A stretch of 64,000 nucleotides of DNA from JBFMFH01 sp040752275 (GCA_040752275.1 JBFMFH010000092.1:1-64000); one strand, 5' to 3'. Positions 48,067-56,688 are shown, numbered from the stretch's first letter. Notes: generated by a model from the letters alone, not told the origin. Program-made: numbers and translations.

Positions 48067-48390
48067 TCAGCTCCAAATCTTCCCGAGCGTCTTGTCGACG
48101 GTCTTCCACTGGCGCCGTTCGGCCGCCAGTTGGTCGCGTCCGGTATCGGTGATCCGGTAGTACTTCCGCCGCCTGCCCGACTCGGCATTCGCCCATCGGG
48201 ACTCAATGAGGCCGGAGCGCTCCAGGCGATGGAGCACCGGATAGAGCATGCCGTCCGTCCATTCCAAGGCACCACCTGAGAGTTCACGAACGCGCCTCAG
48301 GATGGCGTAGCCGTAGCTGTCCCCTTCGGCCAGGATGGCGAGCACCAGGGCCGTTGACGAGGCGGCGACGAGATCCTTGTTGATGCTCAT
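48067..48390 (-). CDS. PadR-family transcriptional regulator
   Basis: A 107-residue PadR-like winged-helix protein. Typical elements are LAILAEGDSYGYAILRRV (helix and turn), GALEWTDGMLYPVLHRLERSGLI (recognition helix and wing), and YYRITDTGRDQL. PadR proteins repress stress or drug genes as dimers. It is first in an operon with the DUF4153-like membrane protein and has a strong promoter 99-127 bp upstream with repeated CTATGTAT motifs, so autoregulation is plausible. Confidence 0.9.
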   Translation of the reverse strand: MSINKDLVAASSTALVLAILAEGDSYGYAILRRVRELSGGALEWTDGMLYPVLHRLERSGLIESRWANAESGRRRKYYRITDTGRDQLAAERRQWKTVDKTLGKIWS

Positions 48391-48488
48391 CGGATCCGTG
48401 GCCTCCGCCGCTCGATGGGACCGTCGCCGGGGTGACGGTACGCCAATACCGCGGGACCGCCGGCACCAGTGCGGGCATACATAGAGGC

Positions 48489-48517
48489 AGTATACATAGA
48501 ACTACAATGCATATCAA
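48489..48517 (-). promoter_or_regulatory. Sigma-70 promoter for the padR operon
   Basis: Read on the minus strand, TTGATA (48517-48512), a 17-nt spacer, then TATACT (48494-48489), close to consensus. The sequence is AT-rich within GC-rich DNA. Two CTATGTAT direct repeats flank the -10 box, so they may be PadR contacts. The leader to the start at 48390 would be about 90 nt. Confidence 0.75.
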
Positions 48518-48549
48518 GGACTGGATGACTCCCTGACGCAGGCGAGCCT

Positions 48550-48592
48550 CAGCAGTGCTGTGCGCCCCGCCGGCCTTCGCCGGCCCCTGCTG
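48550..48592. other. GC-rich hairpin upstream of padR and the toxin-antitoxin pair
   Basis: Inner GCCGGC (48569-48574)/GCCGGC (48579-48584) around CTTC; outer CAGCAG (48550-48555)/CTGCTG (48587-48592). It lies in the 393-bp divergent region 48391-48783. No further gene or RNA was seen there besides the padR promoter and the toxin dyad. Confidence 0.5.
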
Positions 48593-48743
48593 CGGCCTTA
48601 CTCGACCGGTCGGGAGGGCTCGCGGGACTCAGGGATCCATCCCCCCTCGAGGCTGCTGTCGCGCGGGCGCACGACGGCCAATGGTAGAACCACGCGTCAG
48701 CAGGCACCAACGAGCGAGGAGAGGGATTCCCCAGGACGCCAAC

Positions 48744-48762
48744 GTGTGCCTCTTAGGCACAC
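48744..48762. promoter_or_regulatory. Dyad operator GTGTGCC/GGCACAC before the toxin-antitoxin operon
   Basis: A perfect 7-bp inverted repeat with spacer TCTTA, immediately upstream of the toxin gene start (48784). Toxin-antitoxin operons are normally repressed by the antitoxin or complex at such dyads, so this is the likely autoregulatory site. Confidence 0.65.
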
Positions 48763-48783
48763 ATTGTGATATCCTATTGGCCT

Positions 48784-49074
48784 GTGAAGTACTTCGCCTG
48801 CGATGACGCGAAGAACGCGAAGCTCCAGACAGAACGCGGCATTGGGTTTGAGGATCTCGTGTTCCATGTGGAGCGTGGCGACCTGCTCGGCATTCTGGAA
48901 CACCCGAACCCCGACCGCTGCGCCGGGCAGCGCATCTTCGTGGTCAGGCGCGAGGACTACGTGTATGTGGTCCCGTTCGTCGAGGACGAGCACACGGTCT
49001 TCCTGAAGACCATCATCCCGAGCCGAAAGGCAACGAAGCGGTACCTGGGCGAGGAGTCCGACGATGAAGCTTGA
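48784..49074 (+). CDS. BrnT-like toxin
   Basis: A 96-residue protein of the BrnT ribonuclease-toxin family: KYFACDDAKNAKLQTERGIGFEDLVFHVERGDLL and YVVPFVEDEHTVFLKTIIPSRKATKRYLGE match the usual order and length. BrnT cleaves RNA to slow growth until neutralised by BrnA. The start is a GTG at 48784 (an alternative GTG at 48766 is six codons earlier). It overlaps the next gene by 11 bp, so the pair is coupled. Family call is by motif memory. Confidence 0.78.
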   Translation: MKYFACDDAKNAKLQTERGIGFEDLVFHVERGDLLGILEHPNPDRCAGQRIFVVRREDYVYVVPFVEDEHTVFLKTIIPSRKATKRYLGEESDDEA

Positions 49075-49330
49075 CGCCGACGAGAAGGAACTGCTCGAAT
49101 CCGTCGAGCGAGGCGAGTGGAAGTCCGCCCGCGGCAGTGAGCGTGGGCGGGGTCGCTACTCGCGCTACGCCACGGCAACGTTCCGCAAGGACCGGCGGCT
49201 GAACATTCGGCTATCCAGCAAGGACCTGGAGGCGATCCAGAAGCTGGCGCTCGCGGAGGGTCTGCCCTATCAGACACTCATCTCCAGCCTGCTGCACAAG
49301 TACGTGTCAGGGCGGCTCAGGGAGGTGTGA
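49064..49330 (+). CDS. BrnA/CopG-like antitoxin
   Basis: An 88-residue protein: an acidic, disordered N-terminus, then RLNIRLSSKDLEAIQKLALAEGLPYQTLISSLLHKY, which fits a ribbon-helix-helix antitoxin/DNA-binding domain. The ATG lies within the toxin gene (11 bp overlap). BrnA-type antitoxins dimerise, bind the operator and sequester the toxin. The gene order, toxin first, is the BrnT/BrnA arrangement. Confidence 0.78.
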   Translation: MKLDADEKELLESVERGEWKSARGSERGRGRYSRYATATFRKDRRLNIRLSSKDLEAIQKLALAEGLPYQTLISSLLHKYVSGRLREV

Positions 49331-49352
49331 GTTCGGACGCGGCGCAGCCCGG

Positions 49353-50915
49353 CTACGTCTCGGTGCCGTAGGAGATCTGCATGCGCCGAGCGGCGCGGCC
49401 GGCGATCCACAGGACGAACGCCGTGACGAGCAGGAGCCCGAGAATCGCGCCGGGACGGGATGCGGGCGCGGCGGGCGCCATCAGCAGCCGGATCAGTGTC
49501 GGGATGTCATCGTCCATCGGCAGGGCCGGAACCGGGCACAGCGACTGCAGGTAGTACAGAATGCTCAGCTTCTGGAGCACGTGCGGGAGAATGCCGGCCG
49601 CGCCCTCCCAGATGAGCAGCACCGCGGCAGGAACAATCGGATTACGCACGTACAGGCCCAGCGCGAGAAACACGCTCCCGTAGCCGACGCAGCCGAGCAC
49701 GGCCGCCGTCGCGTACCAGAATGCGTGGGTCATGCCCCCTGCATTCCAGTAAACCTGGAGCTCGACCGGATCGTGCGGCCAGACCATGGCCGCGAACGCG
49801 ATCAGGGCGCCGCCGCCGAAGATCGCCGCTGACGCAATCAGACCGGCGGCGTACTTGCCGGCCAGCAGCACCTCGCGCCGCGCCGGCGCGAGCAGCCAGT
49901 AGTGCAGCGTGCGGTTCGTCATCTCGCCGCGGAACAGATACATGAACAGGCCGAGGCAGCCGAAGAAGATGGCCAGCCGCAGGTAGAAGAACTGGAAGAT
50001 CCCCGCGAAGATCAGCCGGTCCTCTTCGAAGTTCAGCAGGCGGTTGATGTTCCAGTGATTCAGCTTGCCGTCGATGAACAGCAGCCTGACATCGCGCCGC
50101 CCGTCGAAGTAGTTGAGCTGGCGAACCTCGGTCCGCTCTTCGACGAATCCTGCACCTGTCGAGGTCTCGACAGTCGTGAAGGTCTTCCCGTCCGCGCTCA
50201 CCTGGATGCTGAAGTCGCGGGTGTCGGCCTCCTCGTCTTCGCCCCCAGCGCTGGCGTGCTTCACCACGAAGCGCGCCAGCGGACGGGCCTCGACCAGATC
50301 CACCTCCAGAAACGTGCGCCACCCTTCCGCGCACCACGAATCGGCCGGTCCTCCCGCCACGCTGCCGTTCACGGCCTTCTCGGGCCCCTGTTCCGGGCTG
50401 CAGGGCTCGCTACCCGTCGCGGGACGGCCGAGCGCGAGGTTGCGCCGGCCATCGGGTCCGTACATCTCGAACTCGTAGATCCTGGCGGTCGGATCCCCGC
50501 TGTACGAAGGCCGCGTGATGTTGAGGCGGACGAACCGGGCCACCGCCGGCGCGATCACGTGCGTGGTCGTCCCCGGGTTCTCGGTGCGCTGCCGGACGCG
50601 CCGGTTCCGGGTCGACCGGCGCTCCTCGGCCGGCTTCCCGAGCCGCCCTGTCACCTCGTCGACCGTCTCTCCCTCCCGGATGCTGTCCAGCAGGGCCGCA
50701 GTCGTAACGCCGCGGCGCTCGAGCTGGTCGCCCCGGTACTTCATCGCGATTCCGTGCGCGAGGAAGATCACGGCCGGAAGCAGCGCCAGCGCGTAGACCC
50801 AGAACGCGCGCTTCGCGAAGAAGGCGCGGCGCAGCTCGATTCTAGCGATCGTCCACGCCTGCCTGGCCCGAGCGGGGTCGAGGGCCCTGGCCCGCGCGGA
50901 GAAGGATGGGACCAC
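49353..50915 (-). CDS. ABC-2 permease with inserted F5/8-type C (discoidin-like) domain
   Basis: A 520-residue ABC-2 permease. After TM1 (about 37-55) a ~160-residue extracytoplasmic domain is inserted (about 125-285). It has the phrases of the F5/8 type C domain: FVRLNITRPSYSG, NLALGRPATGSEPC, AVNGSVAGGPADSWCAEGW and FLEVDLVEARPLARFVVKHA, then DFSIQVSADGKTFTTVE. Cys 172 and 195 could form a disulfide. About five TMs follow. Such a domain usually binds lipid or carbohydrate surfaces, which is rare in an ABC permease. The start is the GTG at 50915, eight bases after GGAGG; a TTG 15 bp upstream is possible. Confidence 0.82.
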   Translation of the reverse strand: MVPSFSARARALDPARARQAWTIARIELRRAFFAKRAFWVYALALLPAVIFLAHGIAMKYRGDQLERRGVTTAALLDSIREGETVDEVTGRLGKPAEERRSTRNRRVRQRTENPGTTTHVIAPAVARFVRLNITRPSYSGDPTARIYEFEMYGPDGRRNLALGRPATGSEPCSPEQGPEKAVNGSVAGGPADSWCAEGWRTFLEVDLVEARPLARFVVKHASAGGEDEEADTRDFSIQVSADGKTFTTVETSTGAGFVEERTEVRQLNYFDGRRDVRLLFIDGKLNHWNINRLLNFEEDRLIFAGIFQFFYLRLAIFFGCLGLFMYLFRGEMTNRTLHYWLLAPARREVLLAGKYAAGLIASAAIFGGGALIAFAAMVWPHDPVELQVYWNAGGMTHAFWYATAAVLGCVGYGSVFLALGLYVRNPIVPAAVLLIWEGAAGILPHVLQKLSILYYLQSLCPVPALPMDDDIPTLIRLLMAPAAPASRPGAILGLLLVTAFVLWIAGRAARRMQISYGTET

Positions 50916-50916
50916 G

Positions 50917-51903
50917 CTACTCGCCTCCAATCAGGTATTCGTACAGGGCGTCCACGTTCTCGTCGGCCGGCACGACGCCGTCGATGCGGTGTCCGTCGAG
51001 CGCAATCCGCCCGAGCGCGCGCGCGAAGCGCTGTCGATCGCGGGTCAGCACGAGCATGCCCATCTGGTCGTCGTTCAGCCTGATTCCGGTGATGTGATCC
51101 TCACCGAACAGCCGCGCGGCCACGGCGGACGCGTCGTGGCAGCGGATGACGAACTGGCTCGGATGGTCGTCGATTTCGTCCCGCACGTCCCTGATCGCGC
51201 CCTCGGCAACGATCGTCCCGTTGGCGATGAGCACGATCTGGTCGCTGATCAGGTCCACCTCCTGGAGGACGTGGCTCGAGATGATGACGTGTTTCCCTGC
51301 GGCTGCCCAGGTGCGGAACAGCTCGATCGTCTCCGCGCGGACTAGCGGGTCCAGGCCGTTCAGCGGCTCGTCGAGGATGAGCAGATCGGGATCGTGCGCG
51401 ATGGCCTGCGCCAGCCGCACGCGCTGGCGCATCCCCTTCGAGTACGCCGCGACCTTGCGGGTCGCCGCATCCGTCAGCCCGAGACGCTCGAGCGCCTTCC
51501 ACGCCCGCTCTTCAGCCTCCGTCCGTCCATAGCCGTACAACAGCAGCCCGGTCGTGATGAACGTGAACCCGGTCGCCCAGCGCGGCGCGGTGTCGTACTG
51601 CGTGGCGTACCCCGTGATGCGCATCAGCGCCTCGGGATCGCGCGGCGAGATCCCGCGCATGAGGATGCGGCCGTGATCGGGGTGGATGAGCCCGGTCATC
51701 AGGTTCATGAGCGTGGTCTTGCCGGACCCGTTCGGCCCGACCAGACTCGTGATTCCCGGCGGGATGTTCAGCGTGACGCGGTTCACGCCGAGCACCTCCC
51801 CGTAGAACTTCGACACCTCGTCGAAGACGACGGCGGGCGGCTTCTGCGCGTCCGCCTTGCGGCGGGCCTCACCGCAGCCTACCGCGAAGGCGGGTCCGGT
51901 CAT
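50917..51903 (-). CDS. ABC transporter ATPase 2
   Basis: A 328-residue ATP-binding subunit: Walker A GPNGSGKTT (56-64), signature-like AYSKGMRQRV, Walker B LLILDEPLNGLD. The ATG overlaps the stop of permease 1 as ATGA, and its stop abuts the GTG of permease 2, so all three are co-translated. It probably powers export by permease 1 and/or 2. The N-terminal ~25 residues are extra and polar. Confidence 0.92.
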   Translation of the reverse strand: MTGPAFAVGCGEARRKADAQKPPAVVFDEVSKFYGEVLGVNRVTLNIPPGITSLVGPNGSGKTTLMNLMTGLIHPDHGRILMRGISPRDPEALMRITGYATQYDTAPRWATGFTFITTGLLLYGYGRTEAEERAWKALERLGLTDAATRKVAAYSKGMRQRVRLAQAIAHDPDLLILDEPLNGLDPLVRAETIELFRTWAAAGKHVIISSHVLQEVDLISDQIVLIANGTIVAEGAIRDVRDEIDDHPSQFVIRCHDASAVAARLFGEDHITGIRLNDDQMGMLVLTRDRQRFARALGRIALDGHRIDGVVPADENVDALYEYLIGGE

Positions 51904-52760
51904 GACACGATCTCCACCGGGCGGAGCTTGCGTTCGATCACGAGGGCGAGCAGCAGGACCGTCGCCGCGAGCGCCACCGCCGACGCCCAGGCTCCGGGCC
52001 CGTCGGGCGGCGGCACGTCGAGCAGCGCGCACCACACCCGGTTGACGGTCCACGCCGGATCGATCAGGTGCCCCCAGTCCACCCGGAGGACGCCGTCGAT
52101 CATCTCGGCAACGCCGCTCAGAACGAAGAAGAACGCGAGGCTCACGCCCGCCGCCACGAACTTCCATTTCACGTAAGCGGAACTGGCCATCGCCACCAGG
52201 CTCAGGACGAGCAGCCACAGCAGGAACCCGACGACCATCCCGGCGCCCAGCGCCCAGTTGGCCCAGAACCACGAGCCGCCGGCAAGCCCCACCTGCAGCC
52301 CGAACAGGAGCAGGCCGGGAGCCCATGTCACGACCGACAGCATCCCGAAGAGGACCATCACGCGGGCCAGCGCGTAGCTCCACCGCGTGAGCGGCCGGCT
52401 GAAGTACAGCGGCAGCGCGTTGTTCGCGAGATCGGGCGCGAGGAGGCCGGGTCCGGCGAGCGCCGCGAGAAACACGGAGAAGCCCGCCTGCACGTACATG
52501 AAGACGGAGAAAAAGCGCCCGTCCACCTGAATGAACTGGCGGAACTCCTCATCGAGCCCCTGCAGGAGTTCCACGCGATTGGTAAGGTAGATGAAGCCGG
52601 CGCACACGACGGGCCACACGAACGCCACAACGGTCAGCAGGATGACCAGACGCTGCTGGTACAGCCGCCGCCAGGCGTAGCGGGGCAGCACCAGGAATCT
52701 GGCCAAGCGCCCCGTCAGGGCTCCCCGGTACCGCCGGTATCCGCGTTTGTAAACCGCCAT
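51900..52760 (-). CDS. ABC-2 permease 1
   Basis: A 286-residue ABC-2 type permease with about six membrane helices (about 35-56, 95-116, 130-155, 160-188, 195-215, 262-281) and no extracytoplasmic domain. It begins 16 bp downstream of the first candidate RNA element (52776-52894). It is coupled to ATPase 2. Together with permease 2 it may form a heterodimeric transporter; the substrate is unknown. Confidence 0.85.
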   Translation of the reverse strand: MAVYKRGYRRYRGALTGRLARFLVLPRYAWRRLYQQRLVILLTVVAFVWPVVCAGFIYLTNRVELLQGLDEEFRQFIQVDGRFFSVFMYVQAGFSVFLAALAGPGLLAPDLANNALPLYFSRPLTRWSYALARVMVLFGMLSVVTWAPGLLLFGLQVGLAGGSWFWANWALGAGMVVGFLLWLLVLSLVAMASSAYVKWKFVAAGVSLAFFFVLSGVAEMIDGVLRVDWGHLIDPAWTVNRVWCALLDVPPPDGPGAWASAVALAATVLLLALVIERKLRPVEIVS

Positions 52761-52775
52761 TCAGCTTCCTCGCCT

Positions 52776-52894
52776 CACGGGCCGCGGGTCCTGCCCGCGA
52801 CCACCCCGCCTGTCCTCGGGCCGACAAACCTGATCACGGCTGACGGCCCTGCGGCGCAGGCGGGGGCCCCGTTCGCGGTCACCCACGGCCCGTG
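52776..52894 (-). ncRNA. Candidate cis-regulatory structured RNA, copy 1
   Basis: A 119-bp element in the leader of ABC permease 1. Outer arms CACGGGCCG (52776-52784)/CGGCCCGTG (52886-52894). Inner stem GGGCCG (52818-52823)/CGGCCC (52844-52849) closes a 20-nt loop at 52824-52843. A GCGGGTCCTG motif follows the left arm. Loop and motif recur in copy 2. I cannot match it to a named riboswitch. Confidence 0.6.
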
Positions 52895-53016
52895 GTGAAC
52901 GACTCACCGGCTGTTCAGCAGGCCCAAGACGCCGCTGTCTGCGCCAGCAGCCTGCCGCCCGTGTAATCTCCGGCCCGGTGCTCGCGGGCAGGACCCGCGG
53001 CGCACACCGACCATCG

Positions 53017-54006
53017 TCAGACGCTGGCCGACGCGCCGCCGTTCAATCCGTTGGCCTCACCCGGTGTGTGCGCCAGGTGCCCCATCGCCTTCAGGAAGAT
53101 CTCCTCCAGCGTGTCCCGCCGATGCGCCAGCTTCCGCACCAGAAGGTTCTGCCCTTCCAGGAGCCCCCAGATCGCTTCCACCTCGACTCCGGGCGGCAGG
53201 ACGATGCGCCAGCGGCCGCCGCCTTCGGAGACACCCTCGGCTCCGATATCCGGCAGCGCCGCGCGCAGGCCGCCGTCATCACCGCTCACCTCGAGTTCGA
53301 CGAAGTGTCTGTTCGACCGCCGCTCCTCCTCGAGGTTGCAGTGGTGGACGATCGCGCCATCCTTCATGATGACCGCTTCGTCGCACACCTGCTCGATGTC
53401 GCGCAGCAGGTGGGAGCAAATGAGCACGTTCATCCCCTGCTCCCGCTTCATCTCGGTGACGAGCCTGAGCATGCGGCGGCGGGCGGCCGGATCGAGTCCG
53501 TTGGTCGGCTCGTCCAGCACCACCAGCTCCGGCCCGTGCACGATGGCCTGGGCGAGTTTGGCCATCTGCTTCATCCCGTACGAGTAGGTGCGCAGCTCCC
53601 GGTAGCGCGCCTCGCCGAGGCCCACGTGGAACAGGACCTCGTGTGCCTTTTCGAGTGCGGCCTCGGGCGGAAGGCCCGAGAGCTCGGCCATCTGGCGCAG
53701 GAAGGTCACGGCCGTCATGTCACCGATGAACGCGTCGTTCTCGGGCATGTAGCCGATGCGCGAGCGGGCTTCGCCCGAACTGTGCCGGCAGTCGAGGCCG
53801 AGGATGCGCGCGCGGCCGGCGCTGGGCTTGAGGAACCCGAGCAGCGTCAGGATCAGCGTGGACTTGCCCGCCCCGTTGGGCCCCAGCAGGCCGACTGCTT
53901 TGCCCGTGCCGGACACGCCGAGGCGGCAGGTGATCCCGTGCAGGATCTCCCGCCGCCCCAGCCTGACCGTCAGGTTCTCGAGTTCGACGACAGGTGTCGG
54001 GTCCAA
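53017..54006 (-). CDS. ABC transporter ATPase 1
   Basis: A 329-residue ATP-binding protein: Walker A GPNGAGKST (about 41-49), SYGMKQMAKL, LVVLDEPTNGLDPAARRRML. The apparent start is a TTG at 54006, ten bases after GGAG; no ATG lies close by. It is separated from permease 1 by 256 bp that include RNA copy 1, and from the FecR-type gene by RNA copy 2. C-terminal ~90 residues include an extra ligand-domain-like segment. Same locus as the other ABC genes, but the partner permease is uncertain. Confidence 0.9.
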   Translation of the reverse strand: MDPTPVVELENLTVRLGRREILHGITCRLGVSGTGKAVGLLGPNGAGKSTLILTLLGFLKPSAGRARILGLDCRHSSGEARSRIGYMPENDAFIGDMTAVTFLRQMAELSGLPPEAALEKAHEVLFHVGLGEARYRELRTYSYGMKQMAKLAQAIVHGPELVVLDEPTNGLDPAARRRMLRLVTEMKREQGMNVLICSHLLRDIEQVCDEAVIMKDGAIVHHCNLEEERRSNRHFVELEVSGDDGGLRAALPDIGAEGVSEGGGRWRIVLPPGVEVEAIWGLLEGQNLLVRKLAHRRDTLEEIFLKAMGHLAHTPGEANGLNGGASASV

Positions 54007-54058
54007 GGCGTCTCCGGAGAAACGTGTCCCGGCACGCTCCGGGGCACGCTGATCACCC

Positions 54059-54202
54059 TAGAGGCGGTTTCAACACCTCTGCGGGTCCTGTCACCGGACA
54101 GCCCACCGCTGCTCAGGCCCACAAACATGATCACGGCTGAGGGCCTTCCGCCGCGGCGGGCGCCCGTCCGGTGCCACCCGCGCGGTTGTGAAACCGCTTC
54201 TA
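54059..54202 (-). ncRNA. Candidate cis-regulatory structured RNA, copy 2
   Basis: A 144-bp element in the leader of ABC ATPase 1. Outer arms of 14 bp (54059-54072/54189-54202, one G/T mismatch), with sequence unrelated to copy 1. Inner stem AGGCCC (54115-54120)/GGGCCT (54141-54146) closes a 20-nt loop differing at one base from copy 1. GCGGGTCCTG recurs at 54081-54090. The right arm overlaps the end of the upstream gene. Confidence 0.6.
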
Positions 54203-56653
54203 CTGTCGCGCGCCGTCGCTCGGCTGCCCTTCCTGCGTCTGGCTCAGACGCTCGAGCAGCATGACGTCCGTGACCAGTCCTGTAATACGAGTACGGCTGG
54301 CGGCGTGAATTTGTTCCGCCGACCCGTTGAACACCACGAGCACCGGGTCGCGGCCGGCCAGCAGCTCCTTCATGGCCTCGCTCTGGGACAAGGCCGAGAA
54401 GAACCCGAGCGCCCCCTTCGTGTTCAGCCAGGCGAACGCTGCCGGGTGGATCCCGGCAGACGACGGGATCTGGCCGAGGAAGTCCGGCGACCAGACGAGC
54501 TGGGCGCCGCCGTTCCGGGTCGCGATGGCCCGTTCTGCGGACGCGCGATCCGAGGCCGCCACCAGGTATCCCCCATCGTAGGTCCAGGTCATGCCGATTG
54601 GAAGGCTCCCGGCCTTCATGGTGCCCCAGATCCGGCCGCCCGCGTTCTCCTGACCGATGACGATCCGCTTGACTTGCTCGTCTGGCCCGAGCTCGGCGTT
54701 GAAGGTCTCGACCAGCTTCTGCAGTGAACCGTCGATGGCCGACGGGTTGTTCGCCAAGCCCGCAACCACCCACATCGGACCATTGACGGAGAGCCCCGTC
54801 AGCGCAAAGGCGGCCTCGGTCCCCAGCGCCGCGGTCAGGCCGTCCATGAAACCCGCGCCGAGCTTCTCATCCAGCTTCGCCCGGTCGGCGGCGAAGGACG
54901 CGCTCTCCTTCGTCATGAACGCGGTGAATTCCTGGAACAACTGCCAGGGCTCACGCGTCGACACGTATCCGGCGAGCAGGGCATCAGCCGGCAGGTACTC
55001 CGCCGCACCGCCGGAGCCGGCATCAGCCAGCCAGGATGCCATCCCTGTTCGCTGGCCCTGGAACACCAGCGTGACTTCGTTCTCTTCCGCGCCCGCGGGG
55101 GCCCGCTGCTCGAGGAACAGGTACTTCAGCCCGACCATGGCTGCCAGTTCGACTGGCGGGGCGTCGTCTCCCTCGGCCATGGCGATCACCGGGGCCGCGT
55201 CCACGCCTATCAGCCAGCCCGCACCACGCCGGTACCGGCCGGCGATGGCCGCCGCGAACGGAGACCCGGTGCCCTGCCCCAGATGGCCGAGCGTCCACGC
55301 CAGGTGCGCCGGCGAGTTCGACACAACCATCAGCTCACCAGACACTGAATACGCCGGGGCCGGCTCATCCGTCCCGGCAAACAGCCCCTCCAGGGCACTC
55401 GCCAGCTCCGCCTGCCTGCCGGGCTGCACCCGAGCCATCACGACTGGCAGCTCGTCACCGGCCCCCGCAGCGGCGAGACAGAAGACGACCTCGTCGCCGA
55501 GCAGCGAGCTCACCGACTGGATGCGGTCGACGATCTGCCGCAGTTCGAACCCCGTCTCGGATTTCCACCAGGCCGCAAAGGCGGCATTCTCGGTCGCCTG
55601 CTGCTCGGCCAGGGCCAGGGTCTGACCGATCTTCCCGCCGAGGTTGGGAACGGCGCCGTAGACGAACGCCCCCGTCGGCAGATACGGCAGCAACGCGGAA
55701 CTGGTGCGCAGCTCGCCCGGGGAGAGTTCCGCCAGTTGGCGTTCGATCTTCGCGAACGAGCCGAGCAGCGCGAGATACTCCTCCGCCTCGGGACTCCAGG
55801 CAATCGCCTCCTCGACCGACGTCATCAGCGCCGGGTTCGAGGCCGCCTGCTCGCCGGGGCTCAGGAGGACCTCCGTGCCGGGCTGGTTCACCGCCACGGA
55901 TCCTTCGACCACCGACACGACCGAACCGCCCATGCCGGCGGACACGGCGAAGACGGTGCCCTTCACCGAGGCGATCGAATCGCGGGTCAGGACGCGCAGG
56001 TGGCCGCGTCGCTGCTTCGCGGCCTGGACGATGACGTCGCCGCGCTGGAGGTGAATCGCCCGGCCGCTCCAGGCGGCCGTCACGAACAGTTCCGTCCGCT
56101 CGTTGACATCCACCGTCGATCCGTCGGCGAGGCGCAGCACGGCGTGAGCTCCAGGGCCCGTCCGGACCAGCTCCCCTTCGCCGATGGCGGCGCCGGCGTC
56201 GAGCGCTCCGCCGGGCAGGCGGTACAGGCCGCCGGTGGCCGACACGACCGTGGCTCGCGGACCACTCGGAGCCATCCAGGCGTCGATGGTCCCTCGGCCG
56301 AGATACAGGACCGACAGGACCAGTACGGCTGCCGCGGCCAGCGTTCCCCATCGGACCCAGCGGGCGGAAGGCCGCTGTGGCATGGCGATGACACGCCGTT
56401 CGCCCTTCATGTCAGCCATCGAGGCGCGGCACGCGGGGCAGCGGCTGAGATGGTCTTCCAGAAGGACTCGCCTCGTGCTTCCGAGCGTGCCGCTCACGTA
56501 CGCGCGGAAGTTCGGCCGGAACTCGGCGCAGCCGGAACCGGCTGCGCTCGTCGCGGCGTCCCACACTCGCGCACGCGCGGATTCGAGCGTCGCGGGGTCG
56601 ACGTGCTCCTGCTTCATCGCTTCCAGGGCTTTCTCCAGTCGGTCTTCAGACAT
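54200..56653 (-). CDS. Giant anti-sigma/FecR membrane protein (zf-HC2, TM, FecR, DUF3352-like)
   Basis: An 817-residue protein. Cytoplasmic zf-HC2 anti-sigma module (C42, H68, C72, C75; HLSRCPAC), one membrane helix (about 98-119), an extracytoplasmic FecR domain (about 130-255), then a ~450-residue C-terminal region of unknown function that resembles DUF3352 in parts (LPTGAFVYGAVPNLGGK). It is 235 bp downstream of the ECF sigma gene, so it probably holds that sigma at the membrane and releases it on an envelope signal. The ABC genes that follow are likely targets or partners. Confidence 0.82.
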   Translation of the reverse strand: MSEDRLEKALEAMKQEHVDPATLESARARVWDAATSAAGSGCAEFRPNFRAYVSGTLGSTRRVLLEDHLSRCPACRASMADMKGERRVIAMPQRPSARWVRWGTLAAAAVLVLSVLYLGRGTIDAWMAPSGPRATVVSATGGLYRLPGGALDAGAAIGEGELVRTGPGAHAVLRLADGSTVDVNERTELFVTAAWSGRAIHLQRGDVIVQAAKQRRGHLRVLTRDSIASVKGTVFAVSAGMGGSVVSVVEGSVAVNQPGTEVLLSPGEQAASNPALMTSVEEAIAWSPEAEEYLALLGSFAKIERQLAELSPGELRTSSALLPYLPTGAFVYGAVPNLGGKIGQTLALAEQQATENAAFAAWWKSETGFELRQIVDRIQSVSSLLGDEVVFCLAAAGAGDELPVVMARVQPGRQAELASALEGLFAGTDEPAPAYSVSGELMVVSNSPAHLAWTLGHLGQGTGSPFAAAIAGRYRRGAGWLIGVDAAPVIAMAEGDDAPPVELAAMVGLKYLFLEQRAPAGAEENEVTLVFQGQRTGMASWLADAGSGGAAEYLPADALLAGYVSTREPWQLFQEFTAFMTKESASFAADRAKLDEKLGAGFMDGLTAALGTEAAFALTGLSVNGPMWVVAGLANNPSAIDGSLQKLVETFNAELGPDEQVKRIVIGQENAGGRIWGTMKAGSLPIGMTWTYDGGYLVAASDRASAERAIATRNGGAQLVWSPDFLGQIPSSAGIHPAAFAWLNTKGALGFFSALSQSEAMKELLAGRDPVLVVFNGSAEQIHAASRTRITGLVTDVMLLERLSQTQEGQPSDGARQ

Positions 56654-56688
56654 CGCCGACCTCCTTCCCGCCTCCGCTCCATAGCCAC

